A stretch of DNA of 64,000 nt from Citrus sinensis. Lineage: Eukaryota; Streptophyta; Magnoliopsida; Sapindales; Rutaceae. Positions within the stretch are counted from its first letter, which is position 1; every line of letters starts with the position of its first letter. Position numbers and translations under genes: made by a program. The notes below the pieces were generated by a model. The model was given only the letters and a program-made list of their open reading frames with translations. It did no database searches and was not told the origin of the DNA. Location of the stretch: the NCBI RefSeq assembly GCF_022201045.2, contig NC_068562.1:1550001-1614000 (forward strand), read 5' to 3'. This document shows, piece by piece, positions 51,001 through 60,500 of this stretch.

Positions 51001-51423
51001 TTCAAGATTAGAGAGGTTACCGATATTTGCGGGGAGATTCCCGGAGAGTGAGTTGTACTGCAGGAACACGGCGCGTAGGAGCGTGCATTGAGCGAGCGTG
51101 GCAGGGATAGTGCCGTTGAACGAATTTGACCGCAGGCTTAACTTGCGCAGCATGCGCAGGTTAGAGAGGTGGTCACTGATTCGGCCGCTGAGCTGGAGCC
51201 GAGGTAGCCTGAGCTCAGTGACTCGGTTGTTGGTGCAGGCGACCCCACGCCAGTCGCATGGAGCAGCAGGCGTTGATGAATCCCAGCCGTTCAACGCTCC
51301 TAGCGGATCATGAAGATTCAACTTGAAAGACGTCAAAGCTTCTATCTCGGGGCTGCGGTCGACGGCGCACGATGAAAACGGCGCGCAGAGCAACACAAAA
51401 AATAAGAAAGCAGACAAAGCCAT
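48031..51423 (-). CDS. LRR receptor-like kinase with atypical kinase motifs
   Basis: A single uninterrupted frame of 1130 residues. Residues 1-20 are a signal peptide and an LRR N-terminal cap (LTSFKLNLHDPLGALNGWD, CDWRGVAC) follows. More than 20 plant-type leucine-rich repeats then run to about residue 715, a transmembrane helix spans about 751-777, and the cytoplasmic kinase domain occupies about 825-1100. It resembles the Arabidopsis At4g36180/At1g75640 (MUSTACHES) type, which acts at the plasma membrane in cell patterning; the ligand is unknown. The kinase looks altered. The glycine loop reads LSRTRYGLVFKA (842-853), the expected VAIK lysine is replaced in LSIRRL (Arg864), and HRD reads HGD (958-960). 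DFG (978-980) is intact. This suggests weak or no catalysis, as in many LRR-RLKs. The first Met is supported by the signal peptide. Confidence 0.93.
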   Translation of the reverse strand: MALSAFLFFVLLCAPFSSCAVDRSPEIEALTSFKLNLHDPLGALNGWDSSTPAAPCDWRGVACTNNRVTELRLPRLQLSGRISDHLSNLRMLRKLSLRSNSFNGTIPATLAQCTLLRAVFLQYNSLSGNLPANIGNLSNLEILNVAANRLSGEIANDLPRNLKYFDLSSNGFSGPIPTSISNLSQLQLINFSFNKFSREVPATFGELQNLQYLWLDFNLLEGTLPSAIANCSSLVHLSAQGNALGGVIPPAIGALPKLQVVSLAQNNLSGVVPASMFCNVSGYPPSIRVVQLGFNAFTNVAGPETGSCSSVLQVLDLQQNQIRGAFPLWLTHASTLTRLDVSGNSISGKIPAQIGGLWRLEELKMANNSFGGIVPVEIKQCNSLSLLDLEGNRFSGEIPEFLGDIRGLKSLTLAANLFSGSIPASFRNLPGLENLNLRHNSLSGSLPEEVLGMNNLSTLDLSENKFSGEVPASIGNLSQLMVFNLSGNAFSGRIPASLGNLLKLTTLDLSKQNFSGELPIELAGLPNLQVIALQENKLSGNVPEGFSSLMSLRYLNLSFNGFVGQIPATFSFLRSVVVLSFSGNHISGSIPPELGNCSDLEVLELRSNSLTGHIPTDISHLSHLNVLDLSINNLTGEIPDEISKCSSLRSLLVNSNHLSGGIPDSLAKLSNLAVLDLSANNLSGEIPANLSSIFGLMNFNVSSNNLQGEIPLLLASRFNNPSAFANNQDLCGKPLGRKCENADDRDRRKKLILLIVIAASGACLLALCCCFYIFSLLRWRRRLKESAAAEKKRSPARASSGASGGRRSSTDNGGPKLVMFNNKITLAETVEATRQFDEENVLSRTRYGLVFKACYNDGMVLSIRRLPDGSLDENLFRKEAEFLGKVRHRNLTVLRGYYAGAPDLRLLVYDYMPNGNLGTLLQEASHQDGHVLNWPMRHLIALGVARGLAFLHTSNMVHGDIKPQNVLFDADFEAHLSDFGLDRLTIPTPAEASTSTTAVGTLGYVSPEAALTGETTKESDVYSFGIVLLELLTGKRPVMFTQDEDIVKWVKKQLQKGQITELLEPGLLELDPESSEWEEFLLGVKVALLCTAPDPIDRPTMSDIVFMLEGCRVGPDIPSSADPTTQPSPA

Positions 51424-51441
51424 GTTAGAGTAGCAGCAGCA

Positions 51442-51675
51442 CTACTGGTGTTTGTTTGTTGAAGAGAGCCAAATGCAAATCAGTTTGCACTGGAGATTGA
51501 CTTTGTGGTGGTTACGGGTAAGGAAGTGTATTTTAGCAGGGAGTGAAGAAGGAGAAGAAGAAGAAGTGGTGGCATCACTTAAGGTGCGCCAGAGGCAGAG
51601 GGTTTGTCTGTTTGAAGGGTGTTGTGTTTGCAGAGAAAGAAGAAAAGGCAACAAAATAATTTTGCTTAGAATCAC
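51442..51675 (-). other. Possible upstream ORF in the LRR-RLK leader
   Basis: A 77-codon frame starts at 51675 and stops 18 bases before the LRR-RLK start codon. If the leader reaches that far, ribosomes would meet this frame first. The peptide has no family resemblance. The transcript start is unknown, so the assignment is tentative. Confidence 0.3.
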
Positions 51676-51924
51676 TGTGGGTGTGTGTGGGGTTAACGCT
51701 TCCCCAGAATCCTTTGAAGAAGCGCTTTTTCAAAAATCAAAACGGCTTATGGGGTGGGTGGGCTTTGTCGCTTTTTAGACTCTTATCTTATTATACGGGT
51801 ACGCTATCATATGGGTTGAATCATTCAGTCTTGTGTGATCTTATCTTTCCTCTGTTGCTTTGCTTTGCTTCTTTCTTTCTTTATTTATTATATTTTTCTT
51901 TTATTCCTGTTAATTAATGTTTTT

Positions 51925-51960
51925 CCCCCCCCCCCCCCCTCCCCCCAAAAAAAAAAAAAA
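51925..51960. repeat. C15-T-C6-A14 homopolymer block
   Basis: Fifteen cytosines at 51925-51939, one T, six more C, then fourteen A. The opposite strand is a long G run. It lies about 500 bp upstream of the LRR-RLK start codon. Confidence 0.95.
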
Positions 51961-52421
51961 TAATAACAATAATAAAAATTTTACCCTATTTATTATTGTA
52001 TAATAAAAGGTAGTATTTATAGCAAGCTGCGACAAAAAAAATATGGCGACAGCCCAGTTTTTGAAAGGGTTATGTGAGCTTCGAGCCTCCTACATTTACC
52101 TGCCTGTCTCTGTACCTTTTTTCCAAATTTAATCTGGCTGCATTACAAAAGCCAAGTAATTGGGTGCCCACATTGACTATCGCTAACTGTGACTTGTTAA
52201 TCTTACTGTCAATTTATAAGCTCTTCTTTTAATGTTGTTAGCGTATTAAAATATGCTTCGAAATAGCTTTGCATAAATGATTGTACAAAACATTGTAATA
52301 TTTCTCTTTAAACTTTGTTGACAGTTTTTCTGTTTGTCCTTTTGTTCCTTTTTCCCAATTTCTTTGACTTTACTTGGCATCAATTTCTACTCTGTTTTTT
52401 GCCCCCTCTTAACTGTTTGGT
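51961..52421. other. Intergenic DNA, no gene seen
   Basis: Upstream flank of the LRR-RLK and lower flank of the SINE insertion. No motif recognised. Confidence 0.5.
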
Positions 52422-52435
52422 TCAATGGTCAAAAT

Positions 52436-52831
52436 GTTTTTTTTTAATATTGTTATACAGGATTGTTACAGATATTATATCAGATATTACAATTAACATT
52501 TATAAACAGATTCTATAATTGAGACTTTCTTTGTGGCATTTACATAAGATATTACAATTAATATTTACAAATATATTTTACAATTGGGACCTTCTTCGTG
52601 ACATGTACTCTTCTAAAGCACTGTCTAAATTTTTTAAACCTTCTCAAATATTGGAGAGCTGTCCACTTCACTCACATTTCGTGAGGGATAAACTGGCTCC
52701 ACTCAATTATTTAATAATTAAAAAAAATTAAAAATAACCTCCATAAATATTTTTATGGAGACTCGAATTCTTACACTCAATATTAACATTATAAGCGTAT
52801 CTACTCTCTCACTCAACCAAATGTCAATTGG
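52436..52831 (-). mobile_element. tRNA-derived SINE, minus strand, with 14-bp TSD
   Basis: The 396-bp element is flanked by the perfect direct repeat TCAATGGTCAAAAT at 52422-52435 and 52832-52845. On the minus strand the head has box A TGGTTGAGTGA (52809-52819) and a degenerate box B AATTCGAGTCT (52759-52769). The tail is an A run (nine T on the plus strand, 52437-52445). Near the tail a 66-bp unit is tandemly duplicated (52482-52547 and 52548-52613, diverged). The tail side shares wording with the SINE at 4073-4421 (GTCCCA, then TTGTAAATATTA, then a repeat of AATATCT and CTGT near the tail), so both may belong to one family. The four-codon-scale frames inside it are not genes. Confidence 0.88.
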
Positions 52832-52845
52832 TCAATGGTCAAAAT

Positions 52846-54584
52846 ATTAAAAGAGCAGATTAAGGGAAAAAGTGTATGGCAACACACTGTTTTAACTCTA
52901 GTAAATTTCTTAGTTATGATTTATGACGTTTTTAAGTACAGTAGTTGCCCATTGGATAAAGTCCTAAAGGTCAATCACCTACATGGGGCAGCAAATTAGG
53001 TGGTGATGGCGACACCATTTTTACTTCAATGATGCAAAAAGCACACGTTCTATTAAGGCGGGGGGGAAAACAGAAAAGGAAGGGCAATTTGATACTAAAT
53101 GCGGACAAGAGGCCAATAGTCTGCTTGAGCGACAAAATTTTGAATTGATTGAAGTTAGCGGGAGCTGGTTTTATTTGTAATTTGGAAATTTAAATCGCCA
53201 GATATTGGTCGGCTAAGTTGGAAAAATTGACCTTTTTTTTTTCATTAAGAAAAAAAATATTTATGTCGACATAGATAATTACCCATTATTCATAGTTCAT
53301 CATAATGAAGTGTCCACCCCTTTCTTTGTTATTATAGAAGGTTTTAGCACTGTCAGCCTACCAACACTGGACCCACTAGAGAAATTTTGGCTTAGGTCCA
53401 AGATAACTAGTCCTTTTGGCTCGTTGGTCATCGCGTTACAAAAAGGTTATTAAATTTACAGTTCATGGGGTTGGTTCTTAGGTCCTCCAAAAGTTATTTC
53501 ATATTAGTTGGATGTTAATCGTAATGAAGATGTCTCCTAAACTGTGAATTCTATGACGTATTAGCATTTATGAACATCTTATTACTTTAATGTGGCCAAG
53601 AGCAGTGGTAGCCATGTATATGTAGTTAATGGTCTAAAGTCCTACCAGAACAGAATGTGGATAGTGGATGCTATGCGTGCATGGTGGCGGGTGTACGAAA
53701 ACATAATGGCAATGGCTACTTTGGAGCTATTTTAAAGTAGAGTATAAATTACGGCCACACATGTAAAATAATAAATATATTATAATTTTAATCATATGGT
53801 CATAAAAGATACTCTACCTTAGAATAATTTCAACATAAACGACCCAAACATAATTTGAAACTTCCAGTTTTCGCCAAAAGTGAATGACTAGTGGTCTCAA
53901 ACACCATCATTTGATAGTCTTAATCATGCAATTGCAATGCTGGGTCTGGCTTTTGAGTTTTGACAACTGAATGAAAAGCTTTTACTGTCCATTTTGATAA
54001 GCTATTCCCTAGCCATTGAGTATTTATCATCACCAGTAACAGGAAACGGCGAGAAAAAGTCGAAAAAATTTCCAGTATTAAGAATCAAGATTAGATGCGT
54101 TAGATGCAAAGCATGGAAATTGGATAGGCAGCTTAGTTTCACGTTTATGAAATAAAAAATGTGCATTCTAAGTTTCAACAAACACCAAATAATGCATAAG
54201 TCCTGCCAAGATCCTGACATAAATGTGCTGTTATCTGTCAATATAAATAAATATAACGGGGTTTATATCATCACCCTTCTAAAGTCCTCTTAGAATTTCT
54301 TCCTTTTAACCTCATTTAGATAATTATGATAATATAAATATCTAATGACACTCCTTTTAAAACAAGTTCTATTTCTATCTAATAGAAAGTTATGATAAAC
54401 TGAGTTTTGGGTAGGTGAATTTCTGGATTATTCGCTCTTGGCGTTTAATTTTTTGAAAAAATGTTTGCTTATTGATGCCCTGATGGAATAAAAAAATGGT
54501 GTCTTGCAATTTTGCAACGAAAAGATAATTATAAAACTGAGGGTTTTTAAGTGGATCTTCAGCCTGTGCCAATAGCACCACTCT
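52846..54584. other. Intergenic DNA, no gene seen
   Basis: AT-rich; frames below 80 codons without motifs. Confidence 0.5.
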
Positions 54585-54593
54585 TATATTTAT

Positions 54594-55020
54594 GAGGGAG
54601 ACTATTGACACCCCTCTAAATACCTCATAAAACCCCTTTAATTATTTTATAATTTTAATTTTTATTAAAATTACATAATAGCACAATTTCTAATTAAACT
54701 CCACTCAAAAGTTGTATAATTTTTTATTTTAGAAATTAAAAAGTTTTTTTTAAAATTTTCAGGTGAGGAATTTACCATCAATGGCTACAATAAAAAAAAA
54801 AAACTCTTTTTTTTTAATGGAAGAAATCTGGTTGTTAAAATGAGTTTTAATAATAAAAATTAAAGAATAAAATTTACACAATAAATTTTACTTAAAGGTA
54901 TTTTATCATTGATGGAGGTGTTAAAAGAATTTTATAATTTTTTAAAATATTGTAATGAAGTTAATTTTAAAAAAAAAGGGGTGTTAAGAGATATTTAGAG
55001 GGGTGCCAATAGTCCCACTC
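54594..55020. mobile_element. Mutator-type MITE, 427 bp, perfect 9-bp TSD
   Basis: Terminal inverted repeats of about 33 bp. The left end begins GAGGGAGACTATTGACACCC; the complement of the right end begins GAGTGGGACTATTGGCACCC. Both continue CTCTAAATA-C/T-CTC. The 9-bp TSD TATATTTAT is exact at 54585-54593 and 55021-55029. The interior is AT-rich and non-coding. A 9-bp TSD with long terminal repeats is the signature of Mutator-like elements; mobility would depend on a transposase from elsewhere in the genome. Confidence 0.88.
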
Positions 55021-55454
55021 TATATTTATTCGTTCTGAAATCTAAGCCCAAAAGGGGGCCAACACGAGTTGGGCCCATTGCCAATGGAGGGGCCATATGG
55101 ATAGGCCTGCCGGAGAAGTGGGCCACCGACTATGTGAGAGTTGCAGTTGGCCCTCATCATGCTTTTCCACCAAGAAGCAAGGTCAGTTTACATTTGCTTT
55201 GCATTTTATATTGATAAAAATTTTGACCCCGCGAATTTGATTTTCTGGCAACATCACTGAGCACCATAAACAAAAAATGATGTGATTGCTCTAGTGCAGT
55301 TCTGCTACAAAAATCAATAAATTAAGTCTCATGGTAAAATAAAAATATTCATATTAACAAATGAGTGTTTAGAAAATAATGTATAAGTGGGCAGCTTTAT
55401 AAAAGAAAATATTAGGTTTTGCAATTAAAACTGATGGTGATAATGACGGTGATG

Positions 55455-55605
55455 TTCGAGAAAGAGATAGCTGAAAGAGAGAAAAATAAATAAAATAGAA
55501 AAGGCATGTTTAATTTTTCATAAGGGTAAATTTAGAAATAAGTAGGGTTAATTGAAAAGAAAAGGGTAGTGAAATAAATTGAGGGGTTAACTATCACTAC
55601 TCTTT
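55455..55605. repeat. Dispersed repeat, copy 2
   Basis: Counterpart of 41485-41615, ending GGTTAACTATCACTACTC. Same orientation, perhaps 70-75% alike by eye. Terminal repeats not established. Confidence 0.5.
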
Positions 55606-56265
55606 CAAAAAATATATGAGAGACATTTAGTAAAAGTTTTGATCTCTAATTAACACTGTAATTACACAAATAGTGAAAGATTATACAAGGCATTGAATTC
55701 TAAAATTTTGCTTGAAATTTTCAGTCAATGCATAAATATGGTTGCTTAATGCTGAAATGCCAACGTATCTTCTAACTACTTTAATTTTCTATATGAACAA
55801 AAAATAATTGATCGTAATTCCCAAAGATCAGATTTGAGATATTTGGACCGGAAATGAATTAGATCATCTAAAAATATTTTTAAAAATCAACCTCACATTC
55901 AATGAGGATTTAAACCCACAACTTTAAAAACAAAGTAAAAAAAGCGTCCAGCACATACATACTACTAAGGGAAACAAAAAAAAAGCGAAGCTCCATGTAT
56001 TTTCACTAAACTAATAAAAAATTCTTTGATGTTTTAAAACACATCCAAATACTCCTGAGTGTCAACTTTTTTTTAGTGATCCTATCATTTTATACTTAGT
56101 GGTTGTTTGATGTTTGGAATATAATACCTTTAATTATATGATTAATTAAATAATTTTTTAATCACGATTAATTAAAAAATTGAACCCAAAATTATTAGAA
56201 AAAGTAAGGAAATTTCCGTAATTTTGAAATTAATTCCGAAAAAATTTTAATAATTAATTGAAAAG

Positions 56266-56613
56266 TTAGGTATGTGTGCTTAGTGCTAGCTTTTGTAACC
56301 ATATATTGTTGTTGAACAAATGAATTGCATGATTCCAGTCCAGAGGGGAAACTTTATCAGAATAACCATGTGCAAGATGCAAGCAAACAATAGCCAATAG
56401 GGTCCCTGACATATCTTTTACAGTGAACTGTGCGACGAAAGGTGCAATTGTCCAATTGAACCGCTTCTGATGATGCGGGTTCCAACATTCCGTATCAATC
56501 GAAGGCGAATCGACGATACCCAAATCTTCTGCAATCTCCTTGGATCGGTTAATGATTCGTATTGAAATATTATCTCTATCCAATAATAATTTAAACAAGC
56601 TTCGGTATTTCAT
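56266..56613 (-). CDS. Unrecognised 115-codon open frame
   Basis: Starts MKYRSLFKLLLDRDNISIRI and includes ECWNPHHQKRFNWTIAPFVA and AQFTVKDMSGTLLAIVCLHL. Its composition is more protein-like than most intergenic frames here, with balanced charged residues and Trp, Cys and His, so it may be a small gene, an exon or a fragment of a decayed gene. I do not recognise it. There is no coding continuation on either side and the downstream half is less convincing than the first. Confidence 0.3.
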   Translation of the reverse strand: MKYRSLFKLLLDRDNISIRIINRSKEIAEDLGIVDSPSIDTECWNPHHQKRFNWTIAPFVAQFTVKDMSGTLLAIVCLHLAHGYSDKVSPLDWNHAIHLFNNNIWLQKLALSTHT

Positions 56614-57511
56614 TTCCCAACACCTTGTGCTCTTATCATTGTTATCTAATGGCGGGCAGGTTGATTGCTGCAGTCACCTAACCTGTGAAGAATGAGGCCT
56701 CAACTATGCACGAGATTGAGCGTTTTTGTGTCATAATTTTTACTCATACGCGTTCATATTCCTAACAGCAGTAAGACTTGTAAGTTTCAAGTCATGTTTT
56801 ATGAGCCAATTTGTAAATATATAACATATGGTCACAAACACGACATTGCAAATACGTTCTCTCTCTTTCTAGGAGCAATACAAAAACTATTTGAATTTTT
56901 AATCATAATCCGCTCGGCTCCATTAAATGTGATCAATATATCATTTTAACTAATCCATTACGTATGTTTATCTATTATTTTAATAACATATTAATATCAT
57001 TTTGGGGCTTCGTTGATAATCCTAAGGGTTCCCTAAAGAGTAACTGAGTGAGACAAATTTGTTGTGATTATGAAAGTTATTCAAAATCGAGCGAGCAATC
57101 TGGTAATGGAGGAAGGAAGCAATATATCATATCATCACCAAGCGGTTCGTGATTGCTACCCTTGAAATCGCAGAACAGCGCCAGTTGCTGAACTCAGTCG
57201 AGACATTGTATTATAAACCACAGAGTGAGTCGGATGCAGCTAGGAGGAAATAAATTTTTCCTCCGTTTAATTTAAATTATTTCCACTATGATATTTGATT
57301 TGTCCAAGAGCTATCTATTATGTATGGTATGGTATAGAACTCCATTGTACGTTATCTTTAATTAATACAACAAGAAGGAGTAAAAAATTTTACATCCTTT
57401 CTAGCAGGTGATTTACAAGCTCTTTTTTGCAATCAATGACACGGATCTGAGAGAGGTGTGGGATTGCCAATTATGGTGAACGTGCTTCAAAGTCTGCTGC
57501 TACGCTTAAGC

Positions 57512-60500
57512 TTATAAGATAGAAATGACGCTGCGTTTCAGAAGACTAAATTTCTTGTTTGGTCGACGGGGAGCAAAGTTGAGACCAAACATCTCTCTGA
57601 AAGCCTGGTCAGGCTTTACAAAAGTAACCAGTTTTGACACAATTGCAGCACTTTCCGCAACGTGGTTCAAGTTTTTTGAAGTCCACAAGAGGTGGGCTAA
57701 CTGCAAGCTTCTATGCTTTGTTTGCAACCCAATTCCCCATTTTAGAAACAGATTCTCCCGCTGCTCTCTAGAGAACCTCTTCTTCACGTGCTGGCTCAGC
57801 ATATGCCTCTCTCGCCGCAGTGCCTTCATGCTGTCATTAATCAATAATGATGAATTCTTTATTAGCAAACTATCTGGAGTAATGTGAAAATCAAAAAACC
57901 ACCAGGGACATTATGCATTATGTTAGAGATACAATTAAGAGTATACCTTGAAGCCAAACTCACAGTTCGACCATCTTCAATAGCATCATTACCCCGGGAA
58001 AATGAATCCTTTAGGAAGGACAGCCGCCTCTGTTCTACCTCCATGTAGATTGAATCTTTTGGATCCCCTTTAAATAGCAGGAAGAAGTAGGTTCTGTGAA
58101 CCAATGAGACATTGCAAGCATGCCAGAGTTCAATGATCTCTCTTTGAAGTCTCTTGAATTCAAGAGGCCACTCCCAATGATTTATGAAATCCTCTTGTAT
58201 ATTATCCACACCAATATCTCTTACACTCTTTGCAGGTACACCAGATTTTAGTAGTGTGTCCTGTATTCATCATGCATGACATTCAAGTATAATGAACATT
58301 TGAATGGGAAAAATAGGTAGAAGCTGCACTACTACATCATTAACTGCTCGGTCTACTTGCTATTTCTTACAGATTTGAGATTGTGAGATTGTTTTTCTCT
58401 GTGATTTCAAATAAAAAGTGACTAAAAAGTAAAACAAACACTCACCACATTATCAGCTGGTTGCATCTCATTCCGAGGCTCAGTCATTTCCACCATTTGT
58501 GCAACTGAGATACTTTCACTTGTACTTTCTGCAGCACCTGGAGTTTTATTATTCCTTGATTTAAGATCAGCAAAAGCTGGACTCCTCGCTGAATTCCTAG
58601 TATTTTCTGCATCATCTGGAGCTTTGACATTCTGCGATTTAATATCATCAAGAGTTGAACTTCTTGCTGAAGTCCCAATGTTTTCGGCAACTTCTGGAGT
58701 TACCACATTCTGTGATTTAAGATCATCAAAAGATGAACTTCTTGCTGAAGTCTGACTTTCATTTGTTGATGAAATCTCAGTATCAGCAGCATATTTCAAT
58801 GCAGAAACTTTTATTTCTAGACCCCGTGGTCTTCCAGTAAAATCTTTCTCAAACACAATTGGGGGTGTGCTCACAACCTTTTCGTCATTCTCAAACCAGT
58901 CAGGAGAATAACTAGTCATTAGACATGCTTTACAACTTCTACTCCTGGTTAAGTTCAAGATGGAAGGTGTGGGTGTGTATTTCTCCGGACGCCATGGAGA
59001 TGGTTCAACGGTAGATGGAGTCACAGAATTGAGAATAATGTTATTCAACTCATTTTGTTCCTTCAAGGTTGTCGACCTGGATTCTCCACATTGTTCATCT
59101 TCATCTTCAGTCTCAGCCACTCCAGAGGTAGCTGGGTTTATATCAACGGATGTCATATTCAAATCTCTATCTTTGTTCAGGCTGGGCTCTGATTTCTTCA
59201 AGTCTGTATATCCAGTTGTTCCTTTTCCCATCTGAACGCACCCAACATTCTTGTAGACATCTGCATTCTCATAATTTTGTTCCTCAATCTCCTCCTGATG
59301 CAGATCAGTCCCCACAAAACTAGGAACACTGACTTCGTCCTGTTCATTGCATTTCGTCTTCAGGATATTCTCTTCCAAGCTAGGAAGTGGGAAGAAATTC
59401 TCATCAGAACTGCTGTGTCCATCAGAACATGGAGATGTGTCCGAAGATCTAACACTGATGTCTATGCAGTGAGGAATCATATTCTGGGTCTCTATATTTA
59501 GATTTTCAAAATCCCATGAATTTCGCACTCGCAATCTTGGGTACTGATGATCCAGACCTGCCTGAAGGAGGACAATGGAAGAAGAAAAGTAAGGATAGGG
59601 ATGGTTCAATAAGATGGAATAACATGATCGAGTTGAAATTTGAACTTCACATACATATACCACTGGGGGCCTATCATCTACATACACCACTGGAGGACTT
59701 TCAGCGGATCCCTTTCCAGCCCCTCGTAGTAGATTCTTAACTTCAGTCCGAGCAAGGTCCCGCTGCATGGTCAGCTCATCGACCTCTTTTTCTAGCTGCA
59801 CGATAAAGAAAAGTACCAACAAATTAGCAAGCTGCTCAACTACATGTAGTCATGCATCTGTGTCCAGTCAAGTATTCAACTGAACTACATTCTTAATCAA
59901 CTAAGCCTCAATTCTAAACTAATGGAAAGACGTGCATCAACTGATGTTTGGCTTCCAACCTATTTCTGTTTATGTGACGCAAGGAAGCGAACAAATTTTG
60001 CATTTCGACCTAGATTTAAAGGAGCTACATTTCTCTAATGAGTTAAACTCTTTCCAGAAGTGTTAGTATCAAAGTCATTGGATGATGCACAGTCCTTCCA
60101 CCAAGTTAAAATGTTTGACAGCTTCAGTCATCATAACACTTTCTGTTGCACTCGATATTGCATAAACCACAACGTTCTTGACATTATTAAGAAGATTTGA
60201 AGTCAAAGACAGAAGGGAAGCTACAATCAAGTGAAGAGGACAATTACAATCTCTTTTTGGCATACAGAGGATAGTGAAAACTTTTGCAGTAAGCTGAAGG
60301 CTTTACAGGGAAACTAGCAAACAGGGACTCAAAAATCAACAACAGGATTCATCAACCTAAAGGAAGTATTGATTCTACTTATGAGCGGCAGGAAAGAGAT
60401 GCAGTTCAGATTATCGGTAGCGGAATGCAACAGAACCAACGAAAGGAAGTTGGGCAACGGATCCATAAGGAAAAATAGGTGTGTGAGGGAATAGATGGAA

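Noticed and set aside
49265..51313. Many plus-strand frames opposite the LRR-RLK
   Set aside because: They are mirror frames of the repetitive leucine-rich coding sequence and have no independent support.
55890..55990. Reverse-strand GGGTTTAAATCCTC resembling a tRNA box B
   Set aside because: No box A at the right distance and no duplication at the ends; too degenerate to call.
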